Positions 9,652 through 21,028 of a stretch of 37,440 nucleotides of DNA are shown here, one piece after another. Both the position numbers and the translations under genes were made by a program. The stretch's first letter is position 1. Each line of letters starts with the position of its first letter. Below the pieces are notes generated by a model, which did no database searches, was not told where the DNA came from, and saw only the letters and a program-made list of their open reading frames with translations. Source of the DNA: Bondarzewia mesenterica (taxonomy: Eukaryota; Basidiomycota; Agaricomycetes; Russulales; Bondarzewiaceae); contig SGPL01000342.1 of NCBI GenBank assembly GCA_004802705.1, positions 1 through 37,440 on the forward strand. The letters run 5' to 3'.

Positions 9652-12135
9652 TCAATGCCTTCCTGGTATCGCCACCTCGTCCTCGATCCGCCATCGCCCG
9701 ACCTCGCGCATCGCCTCCGCATCTCCGCTCGCCAACTCGGGCGCGCTCAGGAGCGATCCGATCATCGACCACGGGTCCTGCCCCCCCTCCGTGCCGCAAG
9801 ATTTCCTGCCGGAACCGCTCGCCCATCTCCCTATTCAACGGGTCTTTGGCAAACAGTTTTCGCCAGACACGCGACGCGATGGCGCGGTCGAAGAGGTATG
9901 AATAATATGTCGCCCCGTAGCCAAAGAGGTGGCCAAACTGTGTCTGCCAAGAAGTGCCCTCGACGTACGGGATGAGCCCACGTGTCGTGTGCAGCTGCGC
10001 AAGCGCTGCCGTAGAGTTGAAGTTGGGCTGCGTCGCTACTGGCGAATGGTAGATCTGATCGAGGACAGCCAGTAAAATCTGGCCGTACGTGTCGATATTA
10101 TGGCATGGGTCCTCGTGGTGGTTACCGACTTGCCGCGCTGCGGAATCATCTGCAGAACTGAAAAGGGAAAGGACGGTGGGAGAGGTGAGGAAATGTTCCA
10201 TGAGGATCGATGGCAATTCTACAAAATCAGTCGCGCATCGGGTGCCCGACACGTTCTGATACTCGGTCCTTCCAATCATAGCTGCGGCATTCCGATGAGC
10301 ATCCGAATACATAATACGCAAATCGAGGGAAGCTCACAATGCATGGCGTGACCCATCTCGTGAAAGAGGGTCAACACTTCGTGCCATTCCAGTATGGATG
10401 GACCTCGGGCAGCGCTTGGCCGCGAAAATTCAGTGAGCAGGACCACAATGGGAAGTTTGAACGTGCCGTCCGGCATTCGATACCGGTTTCCCGCCTCGAA
10501 GGCGCGCGACACTTGGACGAGCTCCCGATGTGACTCCGGAGGTTCCAAGTCGCCTGCCTCGTCGTCGTCATCGGTTCGTCGCGAACACTGCACAGTATAA
10601 TGTGCCGCGCCGCTTGACTTGCCACTCCGAGCATACAGATCCGTATATATCCAGCCCAGCAGCCCATCCTTCTCGTCAACGACCTCTAATTTCCTCACAT
10701 CGTTGTGCCATACTTCCTGTGCGGAGATGTCAGCAGGACGAAGTGACACACCATACAGATGCCGGAAGAGTCGTGAAAGAGCTTTGAAGCAGGTTCCGAT
10801 CGTCAAAGGAGGAAGGGGAATTGGTGGTGCAGGGGGTTCTGGCGGGCAATAGTAATCTCTATCCCAAGCTTGGATAACCGGGAATGGCTTAGTATTGAGG
10901 TGCGCTTGTTTTCGTGTGCTGAGCGTTCGCAGTGCTCGTCGTGCGTGTGGCCGAGTGTGATCCAATAGAGTATTTAAGAATTGATTCACATTCTCTGCAG
11001 TAATTGCACGAAGAGCACATCAGCACATGTAACATGACAGAATTTGAAGTGCTGACCCGGGGATTTCGCCATCTTGTCTCCCAGCGCCATGTGAGCAAAG
11101 CTAGGTGAGCCCACAAGTTCTGCCAATTGACCACGAGCCCGGAGCAAAGCCTCCAACAGCTCAACCTGTTGTGGAGAGCTCGAGTTGGATGCGACGTAGA
11201 CCTTCCGTCGAGGCTCCTCGGCCGGCGCAGAACGCATGATCATCTGCGCCTGCAATGAACCAGGATACACGAGTAATTGGGTAAATCTTGACTGCCATTG
11301 CAGTCGTGAACCCAGGCCCTGATCCTTAAGCCCCTTTAATTCGGAATGCTTGATGGTAGCGGGCGGTCGTGCGCTAGAAGCTTCGTTGAGGAACTGGCGG
11401 CCAAGAACAAGAATCTCGGAAGATAGAGACACGAAGCGGTCACGCTGCTCTGGAGGAAGGTTGACACCGGACTTTTCGAAGTCTCGCCAAAAAATTAGGG
11501 CGGTTTGATAGGCTTCTCGTCCGAGGGTTTTCGTGACAGTCGGGTCGAGCATGACATCTCGCAGGACCTACTCCGACCATGCATGCATTCAGGTGTTCAG
11601 CAGTTCCTCAGTAATTTTTAGTTGTCGGACGCACCTCGTATAATCCCACATGTGTATTCAAAACATTCATGAACTCACATAGCTGTTCATAAGCCTGATT
11701 CGCGCTTTCCACCCATTCCTGGTCGGGATGTGCATTTCGGATAAGCTCAGCAAGGTCGATGACCGAACATAGCATGTCACTGAGTCGATCCATATTCTTA
11801 ACGACCTTCAAAAGCTCATCCCGATCATTCCGAGCACGGATAATGCGCTCAGTCAGCAGATGCGCGCGAACGAGAGTAGCGAGTGTGAGATCATGGAAGG
11901 AGTCAGGGGAATGTAGGGCGTATGAACCAAAGAGACCTGTGTGCGAGGAAGAGGAATGTCGGGTCGCGGGTTGGTCGTAGAAAGATACGAGGTCGGAGTC
12001 GTCAGACGAGGTGGATGCTACCGTGGCCAAACTTCTCGACTGGAGCCGGACATCGTGTCTGGGAGAGTACCGCTGATGTCGAGGAAGCCGTCGAAAACTA
12101 TTAGAGAACGATGACCTCGCATTTCTCGCGAGCAT
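9652..12135 (-). CDS. OCT1: Mitochondrial intermediate peptidase (M3 metallopeptidase)
   Basis: MIP cleaves an octapeptide from imported matrix proteins after the main processing peptidase has acted. Exons: 12135-11635, 11567-11057, 10994-10338, 10281-9652; with one frameshift corrected this gives 765 residues, normal for the family. The N-terminus [14 protein letters not shown] is Arg/Ser-rich, as in a mitochondrial presequence. The zinc site HEMGHAMH is at about residues 549-556, split from the next exon by intron 3, with the third ligand Glu in DFVELPS 25 residues after the second zinc His, as in thimet-type peptidases. Other family blocks include [48 protein letters not shown] and [15 protein letters not shown] at the end. 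A C7 run (9781-9787 on the plus strand) puts the last ~43 codons out of frame; six Cs would restore the conserved [14 protein letters not shown] tail. MIP is the standard marker next to the mushroom HD mating-type locus. Confidence 0.95.
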
Positions 12136-12686
12136 GAAGGAGAGATGGTAAAGGAGAGTCAACCAACCTCGAAACGATTGTAGTACCACTCCAAAAAGTT
12201 AATCGGGCGCTACATACTTAACCTTTCCAATTCGATGAACTCTTTATCGGCAACTTCCGCTAGCCAATCACGGCATCGTGTTTGTCTATTCCAGCCTGGG
12301 CTTGCCACTTGGAGCAGTGGTCAACGTTCAACCGTGCTGTCCGCGCCCAGTGATTAGCGTAGTCAACCAAATTCAACACGTTTCCACGTTTCTTACTGGC
12401 AGCGGCCAGTCCATTTTCCAGCGCTATTTATTCAACAAAACCACTCGAACAAACCGACTCAAGCTTGAAAACTTATGAATGCTCACTCAAGGTATTTCGA
12501 CAATGCTCTGCATATGCATAGGGCAATGAGTCGACGTTCTGGCCTAAGCCAGCTGCATCCTACAATATTGAAGCTGGGAAAATTCACAGGAAAACCAAAA
12601 CTAGCAATGCAATGGATAGACGTGATAAATGCGACGACAAAGAAGAAAAGACGAGGGAAAAAATGAAGACAGTTCCAAATGTCTAA
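12136..12686. other. MIP upstream region / DDT-protein 3' region
   Basis: Both flanking genes are on the minus strand, so this ~550 bp holds the MIP promoter and the terminator of the next gene. No conserved element or small gene could be supported. Confidence 0.4.
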
Positions 12687-14821
12687 TCAGGAGTCGTCCA
12701 TGCTCGGTGCAGGCGACAAACTGCCTTCCAGCCCATTTAATCGTAGCCCAGATCCTCCGTCAGGAGCGTCTGCATGGCCACTCCCTGTCTGACCATTCTC
12801 AGCTGCCCAATTCGATGTAGAGGATACTGGTGATTCCGGTGCTGGTGCTGGTATGGGCTCCACGGCATAGTACCAAAACTTGCTCTTCTTCCGCCCCGCA
12901 AGCTGCTCCACAACCACCTCCGTTGGTTTGACCGCTGCTGCGCCGGAATGTTTGACTCTGGGGACATTCGAGTCTGGGGAGTTCCCATCGCCCAAATGTT
13001 CCGAGACAACACTAATCGTGCTCTCTTCTGTACGTGCGCGCTTGGGATGTGGCTCGTCCAATAAAACTTCTGGAGGTGCACCTAGGCGCACTGATCTTCG
13101 CTCTCCTCGCCACCCACTCCATGAATCGGCTGCCGCACGTTTGCCGTTGCCATTGATTACCGTCGTCCGTGTTGATCGTCGGCGTGCTGATTCGGTGGGA
13201 ACACGGCTGGTTGATCCAGAAGCTGAGTCTGATCGGGAGTAATTGCCCTCATCTAGTTGTTCTTCATATGTATCGTCTTCCTGGTAGTTGTCTTCTGCAT
13301 CCTGGTCATCCTGCGCAGGAAGGTCGACAGTCAAGCCGACCACAATAACACGCATTATCAGTCAATCTCACCTCGTCGTCTTCAGCGCCATAGTAGACAT
13401 AATCTGGCCGCCGTGTTTGCCGCCGCGTCCGCGTCTGTCGAATCTCTGCTTGTGCCAACAAAAGATTGCGTTGCTCAATTTTCTTCCGTGCTTTTTGTAC
13501 CCGCTATGAAGGAAGTCAGACAAGCTTGACGGACAAAAAAAAAAAACGAAGTGTGACGTAGGCGCACGCTATCTACCGTGACTACATCAATAACCGGATC
13601 AGGCAAATAACTCACCGCTATCTCATGGTCGATACTCTCCAGGCGGCCTTCAAGAAACTTGAGGAGGGCAATGTGCGCGAGTTCCATTTTGGTTCTCCTC
13701 TCGCCTTCTTTCGCCTCGTCAGGAGACGCGGACTTCAGCTCCTCAACGAGATTCACATATTCCTCCCGTGTCGTGGACACTGCTTTAATGGTCGCAGTGA
13801 CCTTCCACGGGTTTGTCGAGGTATACACCCGCGGGGAATCTGTAGTCAGAGCAGCGAAAGTGATCAAGAATAGCGTTTCATGTAAAAAGGATTACCAAGG
13901 CGGCGAAAGCCGTATCATTTATGGAGAAAACACAGAAAGACGTCAGTAATAGCCCAAATACAGACAAATATGGATGGGGAATCTAGAAGATGAAAGCGCA
14001 CGGACCATCGACGACCCAATATCTCCTCCGCCGTATGTCCTGACCGATAGGATTGAACTGAAGATTCTCCATGCTGAAAGGATCACTGGGGTCAAGAGGT
14101 GGCGGATCGGCATGTTCTTTCTTCTTGTGCTTGTTGTGGACCACACCCCATGCATAATCGATTTTTTCCTTGATTTCTGAGCCATGGGTCAACTGCAGCT
14201 CGACCAGCTGTCGAAGTACTTTGAGCTGCATGCATCGAGGGCCACGCTTAGCGCACGCAAGGCGATGACCTGCGGGAACACGCACCTTCAAGTCCCAATG
14301 CGCAGCAAAGAAACCCCCTCCAAACCCCTGAAAGGGATCCACGTTTGCTTTCAGCGTATCGTCCCAGAAGACCGTCCTCTCTGATGACTTGAAGTAGTCG
14401 GCTAGCACCGCAGAGACTGTACTAGAGATTTGGTCCGCGCTACGGGCAATGATACGTTCACTGGATGTCTGTATCGTCAATGTGAGATGTTCTGGTGTGT
14501 TCTTACCTGATATTACGCGCTTGTGGCCGGAGGTTAAGCACAAAGCGCGTGAGGATCTGTGTCATGACGGGATGTGGCTCATGCGACAGCAGAGCTTCCT
14601 CAAAACTGATGCACGGTAAGAGACAGCAGGATTGAGTGACATTCGGGGAGCACGTACTCTGTAGGAGATTCAAGCCCCTCGACTTTCGACCGCAGTTGGG
14701 TGAATTTGCATATGAACGAATATACAAAGAGAGACTCCCAGCGATCCCTTGGATGCTTTGCATCAGATGGTGGACAAACATGCCCTTTTTTCTCGGCAGG
14801 AGGAAGCTCCTTTCTAGGCAT
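12687..14821 (-). CDS. DDT-domain / WSD-motif chromatin-remodelling accessory protein
   Basis: Six exons fit in frame: 14821-14658, 14605-14507, 14460-14006, 13839-13616, 13503-13372, 13310-12687, giving 565 residues. Residues about 24-66 form a DDT domain (RWESLFVYSFICKFTQL then SPTDFEEALLS), a helical DNA/partner-binding fold found in ISWI-associated factors. Residues about 224-246 hold the WSD/WHIM-type motif FNPIGQDIRRRRYWVVDDSP, interrupted by intron 3, followed by RVYTSTNPWK. After that comes a long helical, basic segment (RVQKARKKIEQRN, RTRRQTRRPDYVYYG) and an acidic, low-complexity C-terminus. Proteins with DDT plus WSD motifs are known or predicted regulatory subunits of ISWI-type nucleosome-sliding complexes (ACF1/WSTF/Itc1 family). 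This one is shorter and lacks a PHD finger or bromodomain. The exact fungal orthologue is not certain. It lies directly upstream of MIP on the same strand. Confidence 0.85.
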
Positions 14822-15189
14822 TGCGCGAAAAATGTGCCTCCTCTGGGCGGGACGATGCATGCTGACGGCGATGATGCTGGTTCAAGAAGAAGACGCAGTT
14901 ATATGTATGGTCGGACACGACATCTCGTCATCTATTTCAAGCCGAACGAACAAATACATTACAATAATACCCCCAGGCACACAGTAATTGAGTAAAGGAT
15001 AAAGCACAGATTGTTTTCGCAATTCCACCTCCGCGCTCTGTACGTACTAGACACAAAAAGAGAACGAAGCTCGGTAGCCACCACCGAGGGCCCTCGAACA
15101 CACGAAGCAGCGGCAAAACACCTGCTGCAAGATCGAAGACCAAAAACAGTCTTATCCGGGTCCAACCTAGACGATGAGAATGTCAAAAA
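14822..15189. other. Intergenic: DDT-protein promoter and FAM32A 3' region
   Basis: About 370 bp between two minus-strand genes. No coding signal or RNA gene was seen. Confidence 0.4.
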
Positions 15190-15688
15190 TCACGTTGAAA
15201 GCACGAGTAGTGGTATAATGACCTTCGGGATGTCATGGTGCTCGCTCAGCGACTCGAGTTTTGCATTGAACTCGTGCACACGATCCTTATGTGTCTTGGT
15301 TGCCAACTTCTTCACCCGTTCTGCAAGCTGTAGAATCACAGAGATGTCACACAAATGGACGAGGTGGATGTAGCATCCAACGTACCCTCTTGCGTTGCAC
15401 TTCCTGAAATCGTCTCTCGGCCTCGGTCTTTCGCTCGCTGCTAGTGCTGCCGAGAGCAGGCGAGTTCCTGTCACTGCCTTCTGGGGATCCAAGGACAGGT
15501 GAATCGTCCTTCACATGATCCTGCTTGCTATCCTTATCGCCCTTCGGTTTCGACTTCTTCTTTCTGTAGGTTGTGTAAGAACGACGTGTTGGTCAAGCAG
15601 GAAAGACATACTTCTTGGTGATGCCGCCCTCAGCGACACCCTTTTTCAGTTTAAGGGAGCCACCTGGACGGAAGTCGTAGTCGGACAT
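15190..15688 (-). CDS. FAM32A-like protein (DUF1754), spliceosome-associated
   Basis: Exons 15688-15612, 15563-15386 and 15327-15190 give 130 residues. The start MSDYDFRPGGSLKLKKG is the family's hallmark N-terminus, followed by a Lys-rich segment (KKKKSKPKGDKDSK) and the conserved ERKTEAERRFQEVQRKR. The last exon reads LAERVKKLATKTHKDRVHEFNAKL then LSEHHDIPKV, matching the C-terminal block that in human FAM32A reaches into the spliceosome active centre during exon ligation. In most relatives the protein ends within a few residues of DIPKV. Here it runs on for nine hydrophobic residues (IIPLLVLST) before TGA, so either the tail is genuinely different or a last small intron or base change is missed. 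It is transcribed divergently from the TMEM115-like gene. Confidence 0.9.
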
Positions 15689-15950
15689 CCCTCCTGCGAG
15701 TGAGGAGGTGGAAGCAAAGAGCTTGACGAGCTTGTCACGTCTCGCCACAGTCGTCACAACACGTGTGACTGAGCGAACGAACTTCCGTTCCTGGATTTGC
15801 CTACTGTGCGCGCTCCGAGTGTTCTGAGCTCGAGCGACTGTCGTTGTAGAGCCAACTCCGTGTGTATTTCAGGCCGCATCAGGGCCCTTGCTTCACGTCT
15901 CCATCGGGTATTCACGACGATTCTGACGTGACTAACAAATTTGTACAACC
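15689..15950. promoter_or_regulatory. Divergent promoter region, FAM32A-like / TMEM115-like
   Basis: Only 262 bp separate the two start codons on opposite strands, so both promoters must lie here or overlap. No clear TATA box is present, which suits housekeeping genes. The call is inferred from gene layout. Confidence 0.55.
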
Positions 15951-17286
15951 ATGGCTATCCTGTCGTCACCTCTACAACTCATCTCCTCAGTCCCCCCCGT
16001 TACGCGTTTCTTCACAGCAGCAACAGCTGTTTCCTCGTTGTTTTATTTCTGGCTGCGATGGAAGAGTGGAGATGGCTTTTCTGCTCCATATCTTGTCCTC
16101 ATACCTGGGTCAAGCCTCTTTTACCCGTGGACGTTTTTCACCTCGGTATTCGTAGAGACGAGTGTCATTGAGGTATGCATCCGTTTTACTCCTCTCGGTC
16201 GGCCGTGAACTAAAAATCCGTTAGTTGATTGTATCGTTGATTTTCGTTCCTCCATGCTTGCGATACTTGGAGAGGCTCTGGGGCGCGGTGGAGACCATCA
16301 AGTTTATTGTCGCGTCGGTCACATTCTCAAACGTTATTGCATTTGGGTTGAATTGGATAGAGTATATTGTGCTGAGGAACGCAGACCTTCTATTGTGCGT
16401 ATTCAGAACTACATAAATTTCTTGTTTTTCAACTTCATTCAGATATGGAATGCAATACCACGGACAAATGGCCTTGCAGATAGCCATTCTCGTTGCCTTC
16501 ACGCAACTCATTCCTGAGCATCAAGTCCAAGTGTTTGGAGTGCTGAAAGCCCGTGTGAAGGTATTCTATCACTTCACCTTTCCTATGCTTTTTTGAAAGT
16601 ACTAAAGGTCTTGACTTTATCGCAGACATTGCCCATGGCGTATGTCACGTTCTCGACTGTGATGTGCATCATTGGTTTCCAATGCCCGTATATCGTCATC
16701 CAGTTTGGTTTCTTTGTTGGCTGGATCTGGCTTCGCTTCTACAAAAAGAACTCGGGAGATGTCGTCGGTGGAGATGCCTATGGAGATAGGAGCGAGACGT
16801 TCGCATTCGTACATTGGTTCCCTCCATTCTTGCAGTACGTTTGTTCTCGTTCTCGGAGATTTCTGTATCTAATATACGTTCCGCAGCACTCCCATAACTC
16901 TCTTGTCCAATGTGACATATAAATATGCCTCGCGATTCCATCTCATTCCTGGTGGAGCTGATTTGGAAGCCAATGGCTACTCCCAACTTCCGGGAAGTGC
17001 GCGCGCCGAAGCTGAACGACGACGGTACGTCTCTTTTGCACATTTCACTAGATCCCACATTCTCATCAAGTCCGCTTTTTTTCTCAGTGCCATGGCTTTG
17101 AAAGCCCTGGATCAAAGAATGGCGAATTCATCGCCGGCACCGGGGTCGTCAGCACCACGACCGCCCCCGGCCGCCGCACCCTCGAAGCCTGAGGATCCCC
17201 CTATGCCATCGTCACCTGAGCGAGGGAAGAGCCCGGAGGTACCTGTCGATATGGGGAAGGGGAAAGCCCGTGAAGATGCTCGGTAG
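15951..17286 (+). CDS. TMEM115: TMEM115 / DUF1751 rhomboid-like Golgi membrane protein
   Basis: Exons: 15951-16172, 16225-16394, 16443-16560, 16626-16834, 16887-17024, 17088-17286, giving 351 residues. The last intron (63 bp) is a multiple of three with no stop, so retention would not break the frame. The N-terminal two thirds are strongly hydrophobic, with several membrane helices. Family blocks: PGSSLFYPWTFFTSVFVE, then RYLERLWGAVETIKF, then NWIEYIVL, YHGQMALQIAILVAF, and a region with FCHWF-like sequence (FAFVHWFPPF). The C-terminus (about 80 residues) is cytosolic-looking and rich in Pro and Ser. TMEM115 and its yeast relative are rhomboid-superfamily pseudoproteases of the Golgi implicated in retrograde transport and glycosylation. 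Its neighbour COG1 also serves Golgi retrograde tethering, which may be coincidental. Confidence 0.9.
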
Positions 17287-17585
17287 TTGACTTTGTGGTA
17301 TCCTGTCTGTCGCAATTTTTGAACCTACATATTCACGAGCGTGCTGGAATATCATCGTCTTAATTCTCTTCTCTTCTTGGTATTCACCTGACGTCGCGAT
17401 TGAAAATGTACGGAATTAGTTGAAACAGCTGGCGGTGTAAAGTCTGTGTTGCATTCTAGATGCACTGGCCGAATGCGGCGGATCGGTCTACTTATTGCCA
17501 CTTAACTTTCCTCCGACTTCAACGTTCAACGTATGACTTGCCTGCTACACAGATTGTATGAAGTATAGCCAGCACGCGTATACCC

Positions 17586-20500
17586 ATGGCGAGGCGACCT
17601 TCGACAAATTCTGTGTCCTCATCTATCGCTTCCACGTCAACGCTGCCACAGCTTGCGAACTTCAAGCCTCTGCCGCTGGGCGCGTCTTCCCTACCAGGTT
17701 TCAAGACTCCTACATCCCCATGGCCTCCTCATTCTGCATCCTTGTCGGCTCAGCCGCAACAATCTGCCACAACGAACGGGATTGATCCTGATGAACTGTT
17801 CACAAAGTATACTGTAGCGGAGGTGAAGAACGTGCAGTTGCGTCTGGGGTGAGTGTTCCCTACACGTTGTCCAACTCTCGGTATGCTCACAAAACCTGCT
17901 CGCCTGCAGAGCAGATGCAGACGCGAAGCAGGAGGAGCTTAGGCTTATGGTTGGGTGCGTATATGCCTTCAACAGTACGAGGTTACGCTGGAACTGTAAT
18001 GTGAAAGCGCAGGGAACGTTACCGGGACCTTCTCCAAGCCTCCACCTCTATAATATCTATCGCTCAGTCTTCCAAGCGTGTTTTGGATGCTTTGGATGAT
18101 ATGAGAACATCCATTCCTGCCGCAGAGGAACCTCATTTACTTAGGCGGGCTTCTATGAGCGGGAAGGATGGTGCGTGTGGACAGCATGAGTGATCTCGGA
18201 CAAACATTAACGGCTTGGCTTGGACAGACTCGCATTTGAAAACGCTGCAATCATTGGCTGCACATCTTAAACTTCTATTGGACACTCCAGAACATCTGTG
18301 GCGATTGATCGAGAAGAAGAAGTTTCTTCATGCGGCGTGGCTGTTTCTGCTAGCGCGAGTGCTGCATAGGGTGTTGGTGCGGGAAGATGTTGAGGAAGGA
18401 GAAGAAAACTGGAAAGCACATGGAATCGACGTGATGGCAAGTCACTCTTGAACACTTTTGCTTGTTACCTGAACTCGTCGGTCTGTGTAGGAGCAGTTCC
18501 CTCTAGTGCAGCGTCAGTGGGATGTCGTCGCTCAATTCCGAACGCAAATAACTCATAAGGCGACCTTGTCTCTTCGCGAATTCTCTGCTTCGGTTGAGGT
18601 ACTTGCCGCACTTTTCATGATGAGAGAGATGATTTATTACAGCTCTACCAGGATATATGCTCAATACTGCTGACTCTCCATCTCCTGGAATCTCGGCCGC
18701 TGACTGATACGTTGACCGTATTCCTTTTCCAACGTTCAAAGGGCCTCCAGGCATCATTTTCTCGGACTCTCAAGGTGCCCTCTAATGGCCAATCTTCGCG
18801 ATTACCGAATGGTTCTGCACATGCAAGGCCACGTAAAGTCGTCACCCGAGAAGTCCGCGAAAGTATTGAAGCAGTTCTCGAGATCATCGCCATGACGGTA
18901 GGAGCAGCACGCGACATCTTTCGTGATGAGGGTTTCGACCGGCCGTCTCTCATGGGTCGCGTGCTTGACTTTATTCAATCTGAATCCCCCACACCCAATG
19001 GCAGTTCTCTTCCTCCTGAGCTCCAGATGTCGACGCAAAACCTACTTGGGACCTTACCCTCTGGGTCTCAACATCTCGTATTGCCTCCAAGTATCAGGTC
19101 GTATAAGCCGTACATCGATCTTGACTCCTCTTCCTCATCCGTCTCGCAAGCTCAGCTCTCTGACCGGCTTCGCGAATGGTTTCATAAGGCTGTCCATGAG
19201 CTACAGAGCGCCGCGGAAAAGTGGTTTCTAGATCTACAGACGCTCAGGGAAGTGTGGGCCATTCGAACTTGGGTCCGAAATTGGATTAACGACAGTGCCC
19301 ATCTGGAGGAGACTGAACAAACAATCCTGAAATCTGCCATTGACGTCCTCGTTGGAAAGCAAGCAGCGGAGATATGGAGATCGGCCCTGAATGACATGGA
19401 GCACGCCTTTCGTACCAAACTGGATTCTGCCTCCACAGCGTTGTCTGAATGTGCAAGTGAGAGTGTCATTGGTATGCCACCCTCGATTTGACTTGTGGGC
19501 AATAATTATCAACTTTTGATTGCATTGAATAGATGCATCGCCCGCGAAGCACCTGTTCCAGGCAGCGCCTACGCCGTCCTTGTACGAGGCAAGTCTAGGT
19601 TCCACCAGCATGCTGTCTTCATACCAGAAGTATAAATCTGCGCTGCAACGTCAAGTTGCTGGCCGGACTCCGCTTCTGGACGGCGTATTGAGAGTGATCG
19701 AAAATCGTGCGGAGGCGTTGCATAAAGACCTTCGTGCTGTGAGAAAGGATGAGGGTGACAGTCGGTGAATCCTCTCCACTTCACTGTCAACGATTGGTCT
19801 CTCATTTATCCCTTGTCCTGTTAGAAAACTCACCATCCAATTGAATGAGGCATACCGCCCCGATGCCGACCGGTTATGCGGCGCCATCGTCGACATCTTG
19901 TCTTTCAGTATGGCAAAGGTAGAAGATGAATCAGGTAGGGCGAACGCATCCCATTCTTGCCGTAAGCAGCATTTAAAATTGAGGGAAGAAACGGCAGTGC
20001 ACATCATCGTCTTCTTCGGCCGAATTGCCAACGAATTATCTGCGTCGGATTTCCTATCCAATGTATCGTGTGGCACCGACGCAGGCGACGGTCAGTTGTT
20101 TCATGTTTGCCTCTTCTTATGTGCTCTCGACTCACTTGCTTCGTAGAGTTCCAAGCGAAGATAACAGCGCTTTATGAACTTGCCGTTGATCGATGGCGGA
20201 AATATACTGTAAGAAGTGTCGTCGCCAAGTACCGGAAAACTTGTTTGTCGCTCTTTACGTCCGGTCGGGCTCGCGACAGTGGGTCATTCAGCCTATCGTT
20301 TGAGATTTAGGCTGACCCCCGCTAAGGTGCCTCATTAAAACAGCCAGGCCCTTCGTCATCCCTAATGCAGGCCCTACTTTCAATATCTGCCTCTGTGAGG
20401 GATTTGGGTCCATCAAAAGAACTCTCTTGTGGGAAGAGTCTTGCTGAAGCAACACTCAAACACTTCATCACATCGCTGCTCGATGGGCTCCATTCACAAA

Positions 20501-20935
20501 ACGTTTCTATTCAACTTTTGTGGGATCTGAAATTCCTCCGCAAGCTGTCTGAACTCTGGGGCTCAGAATGGCGTGAAATAGCCGCACTTCTCGATCATGA
20601 GATCACAAGGCTGAGTCAAGTAGGTGTCGCCTCCTCTACGACTCTCTCCATTCAATACTAACTACACGATATATCATGAACAGTCGGAAATAATTGGTGA
20701 TCACCTGGACGACAGCTTGTCGGAAGACATCCTGCGCACCCAACTACTCTTGGCACCTCTTCTTCCCCCACCATTACCACCTACCGACAAGCCCAAAAAC
20801 AAGGATAGGAAACCAAGTCCCCTTCTACAGTTTGGCATACCGGTCGTGGAGCAGCAGGTTCAGCCTCCGATGGACCTGGTTAAGCCCGGACCGCGGTTCG
20901 GACAATTACTGGTCGGAAGCACTGCGGTTCGATAG
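17586..20935 (+). CDS. COG1: Conserved oligomeric Golgi complex subunit 1 (COG1)
   Basis: COG1 belongs to the eight-subunit tether that captures retrograde vesicles at the Golgi. The core signature lies near residues 70-115: DELFTKYTVAEVKNVQLRLG, then AKQEELRLMVG and ERYRDLLQAS, spread over three short exons. Eleven exons fit: 17586-17848, 17910-17954, 18013-18170, 18228-18436, 18491-18598, 18643-19471, 19533-19764, 19825-20090, 20147-about 20208, 20344-20619, 20684-20935, about 899 residues. Intron 4 has a GC donor (ATG|GCAAGT). The end of exon 9 is uncertain. The phase-compatible donor is ACT|GTAAGA at 20209, but the coding-looking stretch VRSVVAKYRKT just after it would then be intronic, and no other GT nearby keeps phase with acceptor 20343. 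The N-terminus is Ser/Pro-rich. The gene ends 93 bp from the convergent PPR gene. Confidence 0.9.
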
Positions 20936-21028
20936 GTGTGTCTATACCAGCTCGTCGGATACCCTTGCTGTGACTCGCGGGACCTTGGATATAGAGTAGG
21001 ATGTTATTGCTTCCGGATTTATGTAATG

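Noticed and set aside
12136..12189. Upstream extension of MIP to about 12189
   Set aside because: It would need a GTG start. ATG 12135 gives a normal presequence and family-typical length.
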